DNA of 64,000 nt from positions 186,001-250,000 of the forward strand of contig NZ_JAGFPE010000007.1 of the NCBI RefSeq assembly GCF_025962655.1, read 5' to 3'. The translations under genes were made by a program, and so were the position numbers. Numbering within the stretch: the first letter of the stretch is position 1; each line of letters opens with the position of its first letter. Under the pieces are notes generated by a model, which ran no database searches, was not told where the DNA came from, and worked only from the letters and a program-made list of their open reading frames with translations. Source of the stretch: Candidatus Symbiopectobacterium sp. NZEC151. GTDB lineage: Bacteria > Pseudomonadota > Gammaproteobacteria > Enterobacterales > Enterobacteriaceae. Shown piece by piece: positions 53,407-62,411 of the stretch.

Positions 53407-55491
53407 ATGAAAAGCCACCTGCTGAATAACCAACCGTTGAACACCCTCGCGGGGGTCGGTGCCAGTCAGGCGGCTAAACTCGCGCGCCTCGGGTTGGAAA
53501 CCGTGCAGGATGTGCTGCTGCACCTGCCGCTGCGTTATGAAGATCGCACCCACCTTTATGCGATTGGCGACCTGCTGCCCGGTATCTATGCCACGGTGGA
53601 AGGTGAGGTGTTGCGCAACGATATCGTCTTTGGCCGCAAACGCATGCTGACCTGCCAGATCAGCGACGGTAGCGGCGTACTGACGATGCGCTTCTTCAAC
53701 TTCAATGCTGCCATGAAGAACAGCCTGGCGCCAGGCCAGCACGTTATCGCTTACGGTGAAATCAAGCGAGGCAAGAACGGCGCGGAAATCATCCACCCGG
53801 AATACCGCGTGCAGGGCGACGCACAGCAACCGGTGGACTTACAGGCCTCCCTGACGCCGGTTTACCCAACCACAGAAGGGGTGCGTCAGGCCACACTGCG
53901 CAAATTGACCGATCAGGCGCTGGAGCGTCTGGATGCACAGCCGATAGAAGAGCTGCTGCCGCAGGAGCTAAGCCGCGGCATGATCGGGCTGCCTGAAGCG
54001 TTACATACTCTGCATCGTCCCCCGGCGGGCACGCAACTGAGTGAGCTTGAACACGGCAAACACCCGGCACAAGTGCGTTTAATCATGGAAGAGCTGCTGG
54101 CGCATCACTTAAGCATGCTGGCGGTACGCGCTGGTGCGCAGCGCCATCGCGCCCTTGCACTGCAAGCACAGGACGAATTAAAAACGCGGTTGTTAGCCGC
54201 CCTCCCGTTTGCGCTGACTCAGGCGCAAACCCGCGTCATCAACGACATTGAAGCCGACATGGAGAAACCGTTCCCCATGATGCGTCTGGTACAAGGGGAT
54301 GTCGGCTCGGGAAAAACCCTGGTGGCAGCCATGGCGGCACTGCGCGCCATCGCTAACGGTAAACAGGTGGCGCTAATGGCACCCACCGAGCTGCTGGCGG
54401 AACAACACGCCATCAACTTTCGCCAGTGGTTTGAACCCCTTGGCATTGAGGTCGGCTGGTTGGCTGGCAAGCAAAAGGGCAAAGCCCGCGTGGCGCAGCA
54501 AGAGGCCATCGCCAATGGTCAGGTCAGTATGATCGTGGGCACGCACGCCATTTTTCAGCAGCAGGTGCAATTTAGTGGGTTAGCGCTGGTGATTATCGAT
54601 GAACAGCACCGTTTCGGCGTGCATCAACGGTTAGCGCTGTGGGAAAAAGGGGTGGAACAGGGCTTTCATCCTCACCAGTTGATCATGACGGCAACACCTA
54701 TCCCGCGCACGCTGGCAATGACCGCCTATGCCGATCTCGATACATCGGTCATCGATGAGCTGCCGCCCGGCAGAACGCCGGTGACAACCGTCGCCATTCC
54801 CGATTCTCGCCGTGAGGATATTATCACCCGCGTCGATCGTGCCTGCCGGGAAGAAGGGCGTCAGGCCTATTGGGTCTGTACGCTGATTGAAGAGTCCGAC
54901 CTGCTGGAAGCACAAGCCGCTGAAGCCACCTGCGAAGGGCTGAAGGCTGCGCTGCCAGACCTGCGGATTGGGATGGTGCACGGCCGGATGAAAGCGCAAG
55001 AGAAGCAGGCGGTGATGCAGGCGTTCAAACAGGGCGAACTGCAACTGCTGGTGGCGACTACGGTGATTGAAGTGGGGGTAGATGTACCTAACGCCAGCCT
55101 GATGATCGTCGAGAACCCAGAGCGGCTGGGCCTGGCACAATTGCACCAGTTGCGCGGTCGCGTCGGACGCGGTGCCATCGCCTCTCACTGCGTGTTGCTC
55201 TATAAAACGCCGCTGAGTAAAACCGCACAGCAGCGCTTGCAGGTGATGCGTGACAGCAACGACGGTTTCGTTATTGCGCAACGGGACTTAGAGATTCGCG
55301 GTCCCGGCGAACTGCTGGGTACGCGACAAACCGGCAGCGCCGAATTTAAAGTGGCGGATTTACTGCGCGATCAGGCACTGATCCCCGAAGTACAGCGCGT
55401 GGCACGCCATCTTCATGCCCATTATCCCGAACATGCCAAAGCGCTGATTGAACGCTGGTTACCGGAGCGGGTGCGCTATACCAATGCCTAG
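53407..55491 (+). CDS. recG: RecG ATP-dependent DNA helicase
   Basis: DNA repair helicase of 694 residues (E. coli 693) that remodels stalled forks and Holliday junctions. N-terminal wedge domain (about 60-160), superfamily 2 helicase motifs I LVQGDVGSGKTLVAA, II VIIDEQHRFGVHQR, III MTATPIPRTLAMT, and V-VI TTVIEVGVDVPNAS and LHQLRGRVGRG, then the TRG region near DLEIRGPGELLGTRQTG. The Met at 53407 matches E. coli; the longer frame overlaps trmH. Confidence 0.98.
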   Translation: MKSHLLNNQPLNTLAGVGASQAAKLARLGLETVQDVLLHLPLRYEDRTHLYAIGDLLPGIYATVEGEVLRNDIVFGRKRMLTCQISDGSGVLTMRFFNFNAAMKNSLAPGQHVIAYGEIKRGKNGAEIIHPEYRVQGDAQQPVDLQASLTPVYPTTEGVRQATLRKLTDQALERLDAQPIEELLPQELSRGMIGLPEALHTLHRPPAGTQLSELEHGKHPAQVRLIMEELLAHHLSMLAVRAGAQRHRALALQAQDELKTRLLAALPFALTQAQTRVINDIEADMEKPFPMMRLVQGDVGSGKTLVAAMAALRAIANGKQVALMAPTELLAEQHAINFRQWFEPLGIEVGWLAGKQKGKARVAQQEAIANGQVSMIVGTHAIFQQQVQFSGLALVIIDEQHRFGVHQRLALWEKGVEQGFHPHQLIMTATPIPRTLAMTAYADLDTSVIDELPPGRTPVTTVAIPDSRREDIITRVDRACREEGRQAYWVCTLIEESDLLEAQAAEATCEGLKAALPDLRIGMVHGRMKAQEKQAVMQAFKQGELQLLVATTVIEVGVDVPNASLMIVENPERLGLAQLHQLRGRVGRGAIASHCVLLYKTPLSKTAQQRLQVMRDSNDGFVIAQRDLEIRGPGELLGTRQTGSAEFKVADLLRDQALIPEVQRVARHLHAHYPEHAKALIERWLPERVRYTNA

Positions 55492-55669
55492 CGCCAAGGA
55501 GCCGATAGCCCTTGTAGTGCTGCACGCGTATGTAAAGCCCCTCTCCTCGAAGCGTTAAATTGCGCGTCAATACGATAAAAAAATCGACGTTTTTTCACAC
55601 ATTGATAACGCGGTATTCAAAAAATCCCCGCCGTCAGCAGGCATGACAAAAGATTGTTTTATAATCGTT

Positions 55670-55685
55670 CCGCAAACGATTGCTT
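55670..55685. promoter_or_regulatory. PurR box overlapping the xanP promoter
   Basis: CCGCAAACGATTGCTT fits the PurR consensus ANGCAANCGNTTNCNT at every fixed base except the first. It lies just after a TATAAT -10 element (55660-55665), so bound PurR would cover the transcription start of xanP. Confidence 0.7.
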
Positions 55686-55739
55686 TTGCAAAGCAGATCA
55701 TTAAAATGCCCTCTTTGCCGTTTCAGGACGCCCTTGATT

Positions 55740-57134
55740 ATGACTACCACCACCACGGAACTGCCCCAAACGGAGACGCCAACTGCTGCGCCCCGTAACA
55801 GTGAATTGATTTATCGTCTGGAAGACAGACCGCCGTTAGCGCAAACGTTGTTTGCCGCCAGTCAGCATCTTCTGGCCATGTTTGTGGCGGTGATTACGCC
55901 AGCGTTGTTGATCTGCCAGGCACTCGGTTTGCCCGCGCAGGATACCCAACACATCATCAGCATGTCGCTGTTCGCTTCTGGCCTGGCGTCCATTCTGCAA
56001 ATCAAAACCTGGGGTCCGGTGGGATCGGGTTTGCTTTCTATTCAAGGCACCAGCTTTAACTTTGTTACCCCGTTAATCATGGGCGGTCTGGCACTGAAAA
56101 ATGGCGGTGCCGATGTGCCCACTATGATGGCCGCACTGTTCGGTACACTGATGGTGGCGTCTTTCACTGAAATCATCCTTTCCCGCTTCCTGCATCTGGC
56201 GCGCCGCATCATTACGCCGCTGGTCTCCGGCGTGGTGGTGATGATTATCGGCCTGTCGCTGATTCAGGTGGGATTAACATCGATCGGCGGCGGCTTTGCT
56301 GCCATGAACGATCACACCTTCGGCGCGCCCAAGAATCTGGCGCTGGCCGCTATCGTCCTGCTGGTCATTATCCTGCTGAACCGCCAGCGCAACCCCTACC
56401 TGCGCGTGGCCTCACTGGTGATTGCCATGGCGGTCGGGTATTTTGCCGCCTGGGCAATGGGTATGTTGCCGCAAGACACCTCCAGTACGCACACCGCGGC
56501 GATCATGATCCCGACCCCGCTCTATTACGGCCTCGGCTTCGACTGGAACCTGCTGATTCCGCTAATGCTGGTGTTTATGGTGACCTCACTGGAAACCATT
56601 GGTGATATCACCGCCACCTCCGACGTTTCCGAGCAACCGGTTAGCGGCCCGCTTTACATGAAACGCCTGAAAGGCGGCGTGTTGGCGAACGGTATGAACT
56701 CCTGCCTGTCCGCCATCTTTAACACCTTCCCGAACTCCTGCTTCGGCCAAAACAACGGCGTGATCCAGCTTACCGGCGTTGCCAGCCGCTACGTGGGTTT
56801 TGTCGTCTCACTGATGCTGATTGTGCTGGGACTGTTCCCTGCGGTCAGCGGCTTTGTGCAGCACATCCCTGAACCGGTACTGGGCGGCGCAACTATTGTG
56901 ATGTTCGGCACCATTGCGGCCTCTGGCGTGCGCATTGTTTCGCGCGAGCCGCTAAACCGCCGCGCCATCATGATCATTGCACTGTCGCTGGCTGTCGGCC
57001 TGGGCGTATCGCAGCAGCCGCTGATTCTGCAATTCGCACCGGATTGGCTGAAAACCCTGCTTTCCTCCGGCATTGCCGCAGGGGGTATCACCGCGATTGT
57101 TCTGAATCTTGTCTTCCCGCACGAAGAAAAATAA
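55740..57134 (+). CDS. xanP: Xanthine permease XanP (NAT/NCS2 family)
   Basis: Inner-membrane proton-coupled xanthine importer of 464 residues (E. coli 463) with 14 segments. NAT hallmarks: the QH motif SQHLLAMF (about 37-44) in the first helix, the substrate helix glutamate in [15 protein letters not shown] and the signature [18 protein letters not shown]. The start is the ATG at 55740. A PurR-like box lies on the promoter and a strong terminator follows. Position after recG is the same as in E. coli. Confidence 0.94.
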   Translation: MTTTTTELPQTETPTAAPRNSELIYRLEDRPPLAQTLFAASQHLLAMFVAVITPALLICQALGLPAQDTQHIISMSLFASGLASILQIKTWGPVGSGLLSIQGTSFNFVTPLIMGGLALKNGGADVPTMMAALFGTLMVASFTEIILSRFLHLARRIITPLVSGVVVMIIGLSLIQVGLTSIGGGFAAMNDHTFGAPKNLALAAIVLLVIILLNRQRNPYLRVASLVIAMAVGYFAAWAMGMLPQDTSSTHTAAIMIPTPLYYGLGFDWNLLIPLMLVFMVTSLETIGDITATSDVSEQPVSGPLYMKRLKGGVLANGMNSCLSAIFNTFPNSCFGQNNGVIQLTGVASRYVGFVVSLMLIVLGLFPAVSGFVQHIPEPVLGGATIVMFGTIAASGVRIVSREPLNRRAIMIIALSLAVGLGVSQQPLILQFAPDWLKTLLSSGIAAGGITAIVLNLVFPHEEK

Positions 57135-57172
57135 AACCAGGCAGAGGCAATAGCGTCCAACTTGGGTATGAT

Positions 57173-57204
57173 AAAACGGCCAGTGTGGAAACACTGGCCG
57201 TTTT
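57173..57204 (+). terminator. Rho-independent terminator of xanP
   Basis: Perfect 14-bp stem AAAACGGCCAGTGT / ACACTGGCCGTTTT with GGAA loop and TTTTTT at the end. Confidence 0.95.
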
Positions 57205-57295
57205 TTATTGTCTGTAACCACGGTTAAGTATTGAGACGCAGGAAGAATTGCGGCATAACACAAGTACTCACGATGACAAGGCATGGACTGATACG

Positions 57296-58990
57296 ATGAA
57301 ATTTCTCGGGAAACTACTGCTCACCTTGCTGCTGCTAGTCCTGTTGGCACTGGTCATCGTTTACGTTGTGTTGCAAACCCACTGGGCCGCAAACCGCGTC
57401 ACCTCATGGGTAAATGACAATACCGACTACCAGCTCACTCTGGGTAAAATCGAGCATAGCTGGTCAGAAGCCGACCATATCGTGTTCAGCGATGTCACCT
57501 TTGGCGTCAAAGGGCAGCCGTTGTCCCTGGCGGCACGTAAAATGTCCTTTGGTTTAAGCGCACGTCAGCTGACAGAACCGAGCCACTTTGCCAGCCTGGA
57601 ACTGGAAGGCGGTACCTTGAATCTGCTGCCTGGCAGCAGCATTGCCGTTCCGTTTATGGCCGATGTGCTGCAATTGCGCACCATGGCGCTGCAATCGCAA
57701 GACGGCGATTGGTCGCTGAACGGGCAGCAAATTAACGGTGGCATCACTCCCTGGCAGCCAGAGCCGGGGCATCTGCTCGGCACGCAGGGCAATTTTCAAC
57801 TCAGCGCCCGCTCGCTGCGCCTCAATGATGTCCCCGCCAGCCAGGTGCTGATTCAGGGTGAAATCAGCAACAACCAGCTCAGGTTAACCAATTTTGGCGC
57901 AGACGTTGCGGGCGGTCAGTTAACCGGTAACGCCCGACGCGCAGAAGATGGCAGTTGGCAGGTGGATAGCCTGCGCCTGAGCAATGTGCGTTTACAAACC
58001 GCCAAATCGCTGGAAGATTTCTGGCAGCCGGTGGCTGAACTGCCTTCGGTGGCGGTTTCCCGCTTCGATATGGTAGATGCCCGTATTGAAGGGCCCGGCT
58101 GGGCGTTTAGCGATCTCGACGTCACGCTGCAAAATATCACCTTCCGCCAGCATAGCTGGGAAAGCGACGACGGTACGCTGTCGTTTAATGCCAGCGATAT
58201 CGTCAACGGTGGCATGCACCTGATTGATCCTATTGTTAACCTTGCCGTTTCGCCGCAAGGGGTAGCCATCAAACAGTTTACCACCCGCTGGGAAGGCGGC
58301 TTGATGCGCACCGACGGCATGTGGACGCGCAATAACCACCGTTTGACGTTGAATGAGGTCGTGGTCGCGGGGATGGAATACACCCTGCCCACGGACTGGC
58401 GTGAACGCTGGCAGAAGACATTGCCGGAGTGGCTGAGCGACGTTGAGGTGAAGAAGTTCCGCGCCAACCGTAACCTGCTCATCGATATCAACCCGGATTT
58501 CCCGTTCCAGCTCACCGCGCTGGATGGTTATGGCAATAACCTGTTGCTGGCGCGTCAGCACCAGTGGGGCGTCTGGCAGGGCACGCTGAACCTGAATGCC
58601 AGCGATGCTACCTTTAACAAGCTCGATGTGCGCCGTCCTTCACTCGCGCTAAACGCGGGCGATGCGCAAATTGCCATTACCGAGCTGAGTGCGTTTACGC
58701 AACGTGGCCTGCTCGAGGCACAAGCCACTATTGAGCAGCAGCCTGGTCGTGCGTTCACGCTGTCATTAAACGGGCGTTCGGTGCCGATGGATACCCTGAC
58801 ACACTGGGGCTGGCCCCCCTCTGAGACACTGCCCAGTGCCGACAGCAATTTGCAACTGCGCTTAACGGGAAATCTGGCCGCCAACACGCCGCTGAAACCG
58901 ACGCTGAACGGCCTGTTACAAGGGACCACCAGCGATGGCACTGGCGTAAGGCAGCAGATTCAACACGGTGAAGTGAGCACCGCGCACTAA
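57296..58990 (+). CDS. yicH: AsmA-family protein YicH
   Basis: Inner-membrane-anchored periplasmic protein of 564 residues (E. coli YicH 569). One N-terminal helix (MKFLGKLLLTLLLLVLLALVIVYVVL) is followed by a long beta-rich repeating-groove domain; the N-terminal RVTSWVNDNTDYQLTLGKIEHSW is the AsmA signature. AsmA-like proteins are thought to bridge the envelope and carry phospholipids to the outer membrane; YicH itself is among the least characterised. The start is ATG 57296. Confidence 0.92.
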   Translation: MKFLGKLLLTLLLLVLLALVIVYVVLQTHWAANRVTSWVNDNTDYQLTLGKIEHSWSEADHIVFSDVTFGVKGQPLSLAARKMSFGLSARQLTEPSHFASLELEGGTLNLLPGSSIAVPFMADVLQLRTMALQSQDGDWSLNGQQINGGITPWQPEPGHLLGTQGNFQLSARSLRLNDVPASQVLIQGEISNNQLRLTNFGADVAGGQLTGNARRAEDGSWQVDSLRLSNVRLQTAKSLEDFWQPVAELPSVAVSRFDMVDARIEGPGWAFSDLDVTLQNITFRQHSWESDDGTLSFNASDIVNGGMHLIDPIVNLAVSPQGVAIKQFTTRWEGGLMRTDGMWTRNNHRLTLNEVVVAGMEYTLPTDWRERWQKTLPEWLSDVEVKKFRANRNLLIDINPDFPFQLTALDGYGNNLLLARQHQWGVWQGTLNLNASDATFNKLDVRRPSLALNAGDAQIAITELSAFTQRGLLEAQATIEQQPGRAFTLSLNGRSVPMDTLTHWGWPPSETLPSADSNLQLRLTGNLAANTPLKPTLNGLLQGTTSDGTGVRQQIQHGEVSTAH

Positions 58991-59002
58991 TGACCGTGGC
59001 GG

Positions 59003-59944
59003 CTACCCCGCTTCCGAGCCGCCTTTTTCCAAGGGATCGGCAGGCTGCGCGGGTAGCACGATATACACCCCTTCAAACACCGCGCCGGATTTATCATCGC
59101 CAAACAGCTCGACGTTCAGTTGCACGCGCGCTTTGAGCCCGCGCGCCAGACGCGTGAGGTTGCCGCTCAGCGAGCCAAGGCAGGCCACCGCGCTGGGGCG
59201 GCCGGTAATCGGCGAACTGTAACGAATATGCGCATCGGCCAGAATAATGGTGCCCCCCAGATGCCGTTCACGCAGCAATAGCCAAATCAGCCCCCATCCG
59301 GTCAGGGTCGCCAATGAAAACAGGCTACCGGCAAACAGCGTATGGTGCGGATTCTGGTTACCCGTTTCCGGCATGGTGGTGATAAATTTCTGCCCGGTAT
59401 ATTGGTTGATTCGCACGCCCATTTTCTCACTGAGGGGGATATGGTCGTACCAGGCTTGCTGCAACTGCGCGCACCAGTCAGGGCGATGCAGGATATCATC
59501 CAGAGAAGCAATGGGTTTGGTCATCAGATAATGACGAACCGGGGTCGTTTGCGGTGCGCTGATCTCCCCTTGCAGGGAAAAACCCAGCGTGGTGAAGAAC
59601 TCAACCGCATCCTCACGCGCACTGCATACCACGCGCTTGACGCCTTCCTGACGCGCGACGGATTCCAGCGTCATCGCCACCAGCGTGCCCAGCCCTTTGC
59701 ATCGCACACTGGGATGCACCGCCATAAAGCGAATAGCGGCTTCATTATCGGCATTAATGGAGAGACGACCGATCGCCACCAACCGCCCATGCTCGTCCAC
59801 CACGGTCTGATGGTGCGCCAGCGCGTCATAGGCATCGCGCTCTGAACCTAACGGCTGATGCAATGGCTTACGCAGCATCTCCCAACGGAACTGGTAGTAG
59901 GCATCCATCTCTTCAGCGGTTTCAGGCACTCTCAGGTGATACAT
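59003..59944 (-). CDS. fabY: FabY/YiiD-like GNAT-thioesterase fusion
   Basis: Cytoplasmic protein of 313 residues. The N-terminal GNAT acetyltransferase domain (about 1-145) has [21 protein letters not shown] for acetyl-CoA; the C-terminal hot-dog thioesterase domain (about 165-305) has [22 protein letters not shown] and [14 protein letters not shown]. The protein belongs to YiiD, named FabY after its role in starting fatty-acid synthesis via acetoacetyl-ACP when FabH is missing; the name is by orthology. Start at [14 protein letters not shown] (59944) behind GGAGGGGGAGGG-like purines. The dtd gene lies 71 bases upstream on the same strand. Confidence 0.9.
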   Translation of the reverse strand: MYHLRVPETAEEMDAYYQFRWEMLRKPLHQPLGSERDAYDALAHHQTVVDEHGRLVAIGRLSINADNEAAIRFMAVHPSVRCKGLGTLVAMTLESVARQEGVKRVVCSAREDAVEFFTTLGFSLQGEISAPQTTPVRHYLMTKPIASLDDILHRPDWCAQLQQAWYDHIPLSEKMGVRINQYTGQKFITTMPETGNQNPHHTLFAGSLFSLATLTGWGLIWLLLRERHLGGTIILADAHIRYSSPITGRPSAVACLGSLSGNLTRLARGLKARVQLNVELFGDDKSGAVFEGVYIVLPAQPADPLEKGGSEAG

Positions 59945-60015
59945 TCCCTCCCCCTCCTTCCGATTGGCTGTACTGCGCATCGGTGACAATGGGTGCGCGG
60001 ACGCGCACGGCATCG

Positions 60016-60453
60016 TCACACCTGAAGCCAGAAAGTGACTGGCCCGTCGTTAACCAAGGCAACCTGCATATCGGCCGCAAAGCGGCCGGTCTCCGTATGG
60101 GTGCCACGTTCACGGCACTGGGCGGCAAAAAACTGATACAGCCGGTCCGCCTCGGCAGGTTCCGCACCGCGGGAAAAACTGGGGCGCATACCTTTTTGCG
60201 TATCCGCCGCCAGCGTGAACTGCGATACCACCAACACGCTGCCCCCGGTTTGCTGCACGTTGAGGTTCATCTTGCCCTGCTCATCGCTGAAAATGCGATA
60301 GCCAAGCACGCGCTCACACAGCCGTGCCGCCTTACGTTCATCATCCCCTTGCTCGACGCCTAACAGCACCAGCAATCCGCCTGCAATCTCCCCAACAATG
60401 GCATTGTCCACCGTCACACTGGCGCGGGTAACACGCTGAATTAACGCAATCAT
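60016..60453 (-). CDS. dtd: D-aminoacyl-tRNA deacylase
   Basis: Cytoplasmic proofreading enzyme of 145 residues that removes D-amino acids from t[20 protein letters not shown] is the standard N-terminus, with the catalytic [23 protein letters not shown] and the Gly-cisPro motif [10 protein letters not shown]. Length equals that of E. coli Dtd. It precedes fabY, the same order as in E. coli. Confidence 0.97.
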   Translation of the reverse strand: MIALIQRVTRASVTVDNAIVGEIAGGLLVLLGVEQGDDERKAARLCERVLGYRIFSDEQGKMNLNVQQTGGSVLVVSQFTLAADTQKGMRPSFSRGAEPAEADRLYQFFAAQCRERGTHTETGRFAADMQVALVNDGPVTFWLQV

Positions 60454-60521
60454 AAACGACAACTACTCCTGGACCGCTGTTCTTTTAATCGATTTATTAT
60501 CAAAAATGCCAACCGTTTTTA

Positions 60522-61160
60522 TCACAGCTTATCCGCGTTAGCGACGGTATTGTGTGCAGGGGGAACGGGGTGTTCGGCAAAAAACTGCGGCACCGTGTCG
60601 CGATCGGTCACCAAAATACTGTGGATCCCCAACGCCTGCGCGGCAGCAATATTCTGCTCGTTATCATCGAAGAATACCGTTTGCGCCGGGGTTGCCTGCT
60701 CCTGCGTCAGCACATACTGATAAATTCTCGCCTCTGGCTTACGCATCCCGATATCCTGCGACAGATACAGGCTATCGGCGGCCTCGGCCACTTCGGGGAA
60801 CAGGGCGGGCCAATGTGCACAGTGCAGGCGATTGGTGTTGGACAAAATAACGGCACGATGCCCTTGCTGGCGCAGTTGCTTCATTACATCCAGCACTTCA
60901 GGGCGCAGCGCGACAAAAATGGCCTGCCAGCCCGCAGTAAACTGCTCGTAGCTCAGCAGCATGCCCATTTCTTGACTCAGTCGGGCACCAAAGTCTTCAT
61001 CACTGATCTCACCCCGTTCGTGCAATTCAAAGGCTTCATCCATGGTAAAGCGCTCTTTCAGCGTGGCGAGTGGCACACCGCTCAGCTTACTCCACACGCC
61101 CAACACGCGGTTGAAATCGATATCAATGACAACGTTACCCAAATCAAAGATATAAAGCAT
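60522..61160 (-). CDS. yihX: YihX, alpha-D-glucose-1-phosphate phosphatase
   Basis: HAD-superfamily phosphatase of 212 residues. Motif 1 is MLYIFDLGNVVIDIDFNRV; here, as in E. coli YihX, the catalytic Asp is in FDLGNV. Motif 2 is VILSNTNRLH and motif 4 FFDDNEQNIAAAQALGIHSI. E. coli YihX releases glucose from glucose-1-phosphate. The C-terminus (HPVPPAHNTVANADKL) is longer than in E. coli. It lies upstream of dtd with a 68-base gap. Confidence 0.94.
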   Translation of the reverse strand: MLYIFDLGNVVIDIDFNRVLGVWSKLSGVPLATLKERFTMDEAFELHERGEISDEDFGARLSQEMGMLLSYEQFTAGWQAIFVALRPEVLDVMKQLRQQGHRAVILSNTNRLHCAHWPALFPEVAEAADSLYLSQDIGMRKPEARIYQYVLTQEQATPAQTVFFDDNEQNIAAAQALGIHSILVTDRDTVPQFFAEHPVPPAHNTVANADKL

Positions 61161-61311
61161 TTCGCCCTCCAGACGTCATGGTTGTTTTTTCACTGTAGCG
61201 GGAAACATGACGGCTGAATAGGGAGGAACATAACTAAAACGTATACGAAATACTCACGGTTAGCAGTAAGAGGATAGCGATGACCAACCAAAAACGACAA
61301 CCCCATCGAAC

Positions 61312-61333
61312 AAAAAGGCCGCCTGCATGGCGG
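61312..61333 (-). terminator. Terminator of the LysR gene at 61359
   Basis: Minus-strand stem CCGCC-ATGCA-GGCGG followed by CCTTTTTG, 25 bases after the stop. Confidence 0.75.
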
Positions 61334-61358
61334 TATTGAACAGGCCTGAGGAGGCCCG

Positions 61359-62282
61359 TTAGTCAGTAACGTCCTGATGTAGCCATGGCCTTGTAGCCAG
61401 CGCCTGGGCAATCCAACTGCCGAACGCCCGCGTTTTGGCTGGAACCAGTCGCGCAGAGGGATGCACCAGATAGATAGCCTCGTCGTTTTCCACTGGACAG
61501 TCGGGTAGCACAGGCACCAGCCGACCGCTGCACAGTTCCGGTCCCGCTAACCAGTCGGATACCATCGCGATGCCTAAACCAGAGACGGCAGCCTGCACAA
61601 GACTACTTGCGTCATCCGTGACCAGCGGCCCGGCTATCCGCACCGTCGTCATTTTATCGCCATCACGCAGCGTCCAAAGGGGATGCGAGGCCAGACGAGA
61701 GAACCCCAGGCAGGCGTGTTGAGCAAGATCAACCGGCCGAGCAGGCACACCGTGCTTGTGCAAATAGGCCGGTGATGCACAGAGCATACGCCGCGAAGGT
61801 GCCAACCTGCGAGCCACCAATCGGCTATCAGCCAAGGTTCCGATGCGAACAGCCGCATCAAAGGACTCCGCCACCAGGTCGACATAGCGGTCTTCCAACG
61901 CGGTTTCTACGAAAAGATCGGGATAGGTGGCGAGGAACGCCGGAAGAATGGGCGCAATCCACATCCGACCAAAGGAGGCGGGCAAGGCGATGCGCAGCGT
62001 GCCGCGCACACCCACCGCCGCCGCTGCCGTGTCCTGCTCGATATCCAGCATAACGTGCAGAGCGCCGCGCATGCGTTGGTAAAAACGCTCACCGGCTTCC
62101 GTTAATGCCAGTCGCCGCGTAGTGCGTTCCATAAGACGCACTCCCAGGCGCTTTTCCAATGCAGTAACGCGCCGCGAGAGGATGGAGCCATCTCGCCCCA
62201 ATGCCTGACTAGCCGCAGTGAAACCGCCATGCTCGACGGCAGCAAGAAAGGCCGTAATCTGCTCAAACTCCGTGCCGTTCAT
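61359..62282 (-). CDS. LysR-family regulator divergent from the MFS exporter
   Basis: Transcription factor of 307 residues of the CrgA/DsdC-like group: winged helix (about 3-62) MNGTEFEQITAFLAAVEHGGFTAASQALGRDGSILSRRVTALEKRLGVRL, then RTTRRLALTEAGERFYQRM and an effector domain (92-300) with LRIALPASFGRMWIAPILPAFLATYPDL. I choose the ATG at 62282; a TTG ten codons upstream is the alternative. It is divergent from a DHA2-type exporter gene and probably controls it. Confidence 0.9.
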   Translation of the reverse strand: MNGTEFEQITAFLAAVEHGGFTAASQALGRDGSILSRRVTALEKRLGVRLMERTTRRLALTEAGERFYQRMRGALHVMLDIEQDTAAAAVGVRGTLRIALPASFGRMWIAPILPAFLATYPDLFVETALEDRYVDLVAESFDAAVRIGTLADSRLVARRLAPSRRMLCASPAYLHKHGVPARPVDLAQHACLGFSRLASHPLWTLRDGDKMTTVRIAGPLVTDDASSLVQAAVSGLGIAMVSDWLAGPELCSGRLVPVLPDCPVENDEAIYLVHPSARLVPAKTRAFGSWIAQALATRPWLHQDVTD

Positions 62283-62322
62283 ATATGCATTTTTTGCAGA
62301 GGTAATGTTCAATCACATCATA

Positions 62323-62333
62323 TTATCAGATAA
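62323..62333. promoter_or_regulatory. Palindrome in the LysR/MFS intergenic region
   Basis: Perfect 11-bp palindrome TTATCAGATAA between the divergent starts. Closely similar ATTATC...GATAAT elements are used by CrgA-group LysR proteins, so it is a fair operator candidate. Confidence 0.45.
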
Positions 62334-62411
62334 AAACGAATCAATTAAGCTGTGAGGAAATCATTACGTCCTCAGCCAGATACACCGACGGGAGGACACA
62401 TTGGAGCAGGA

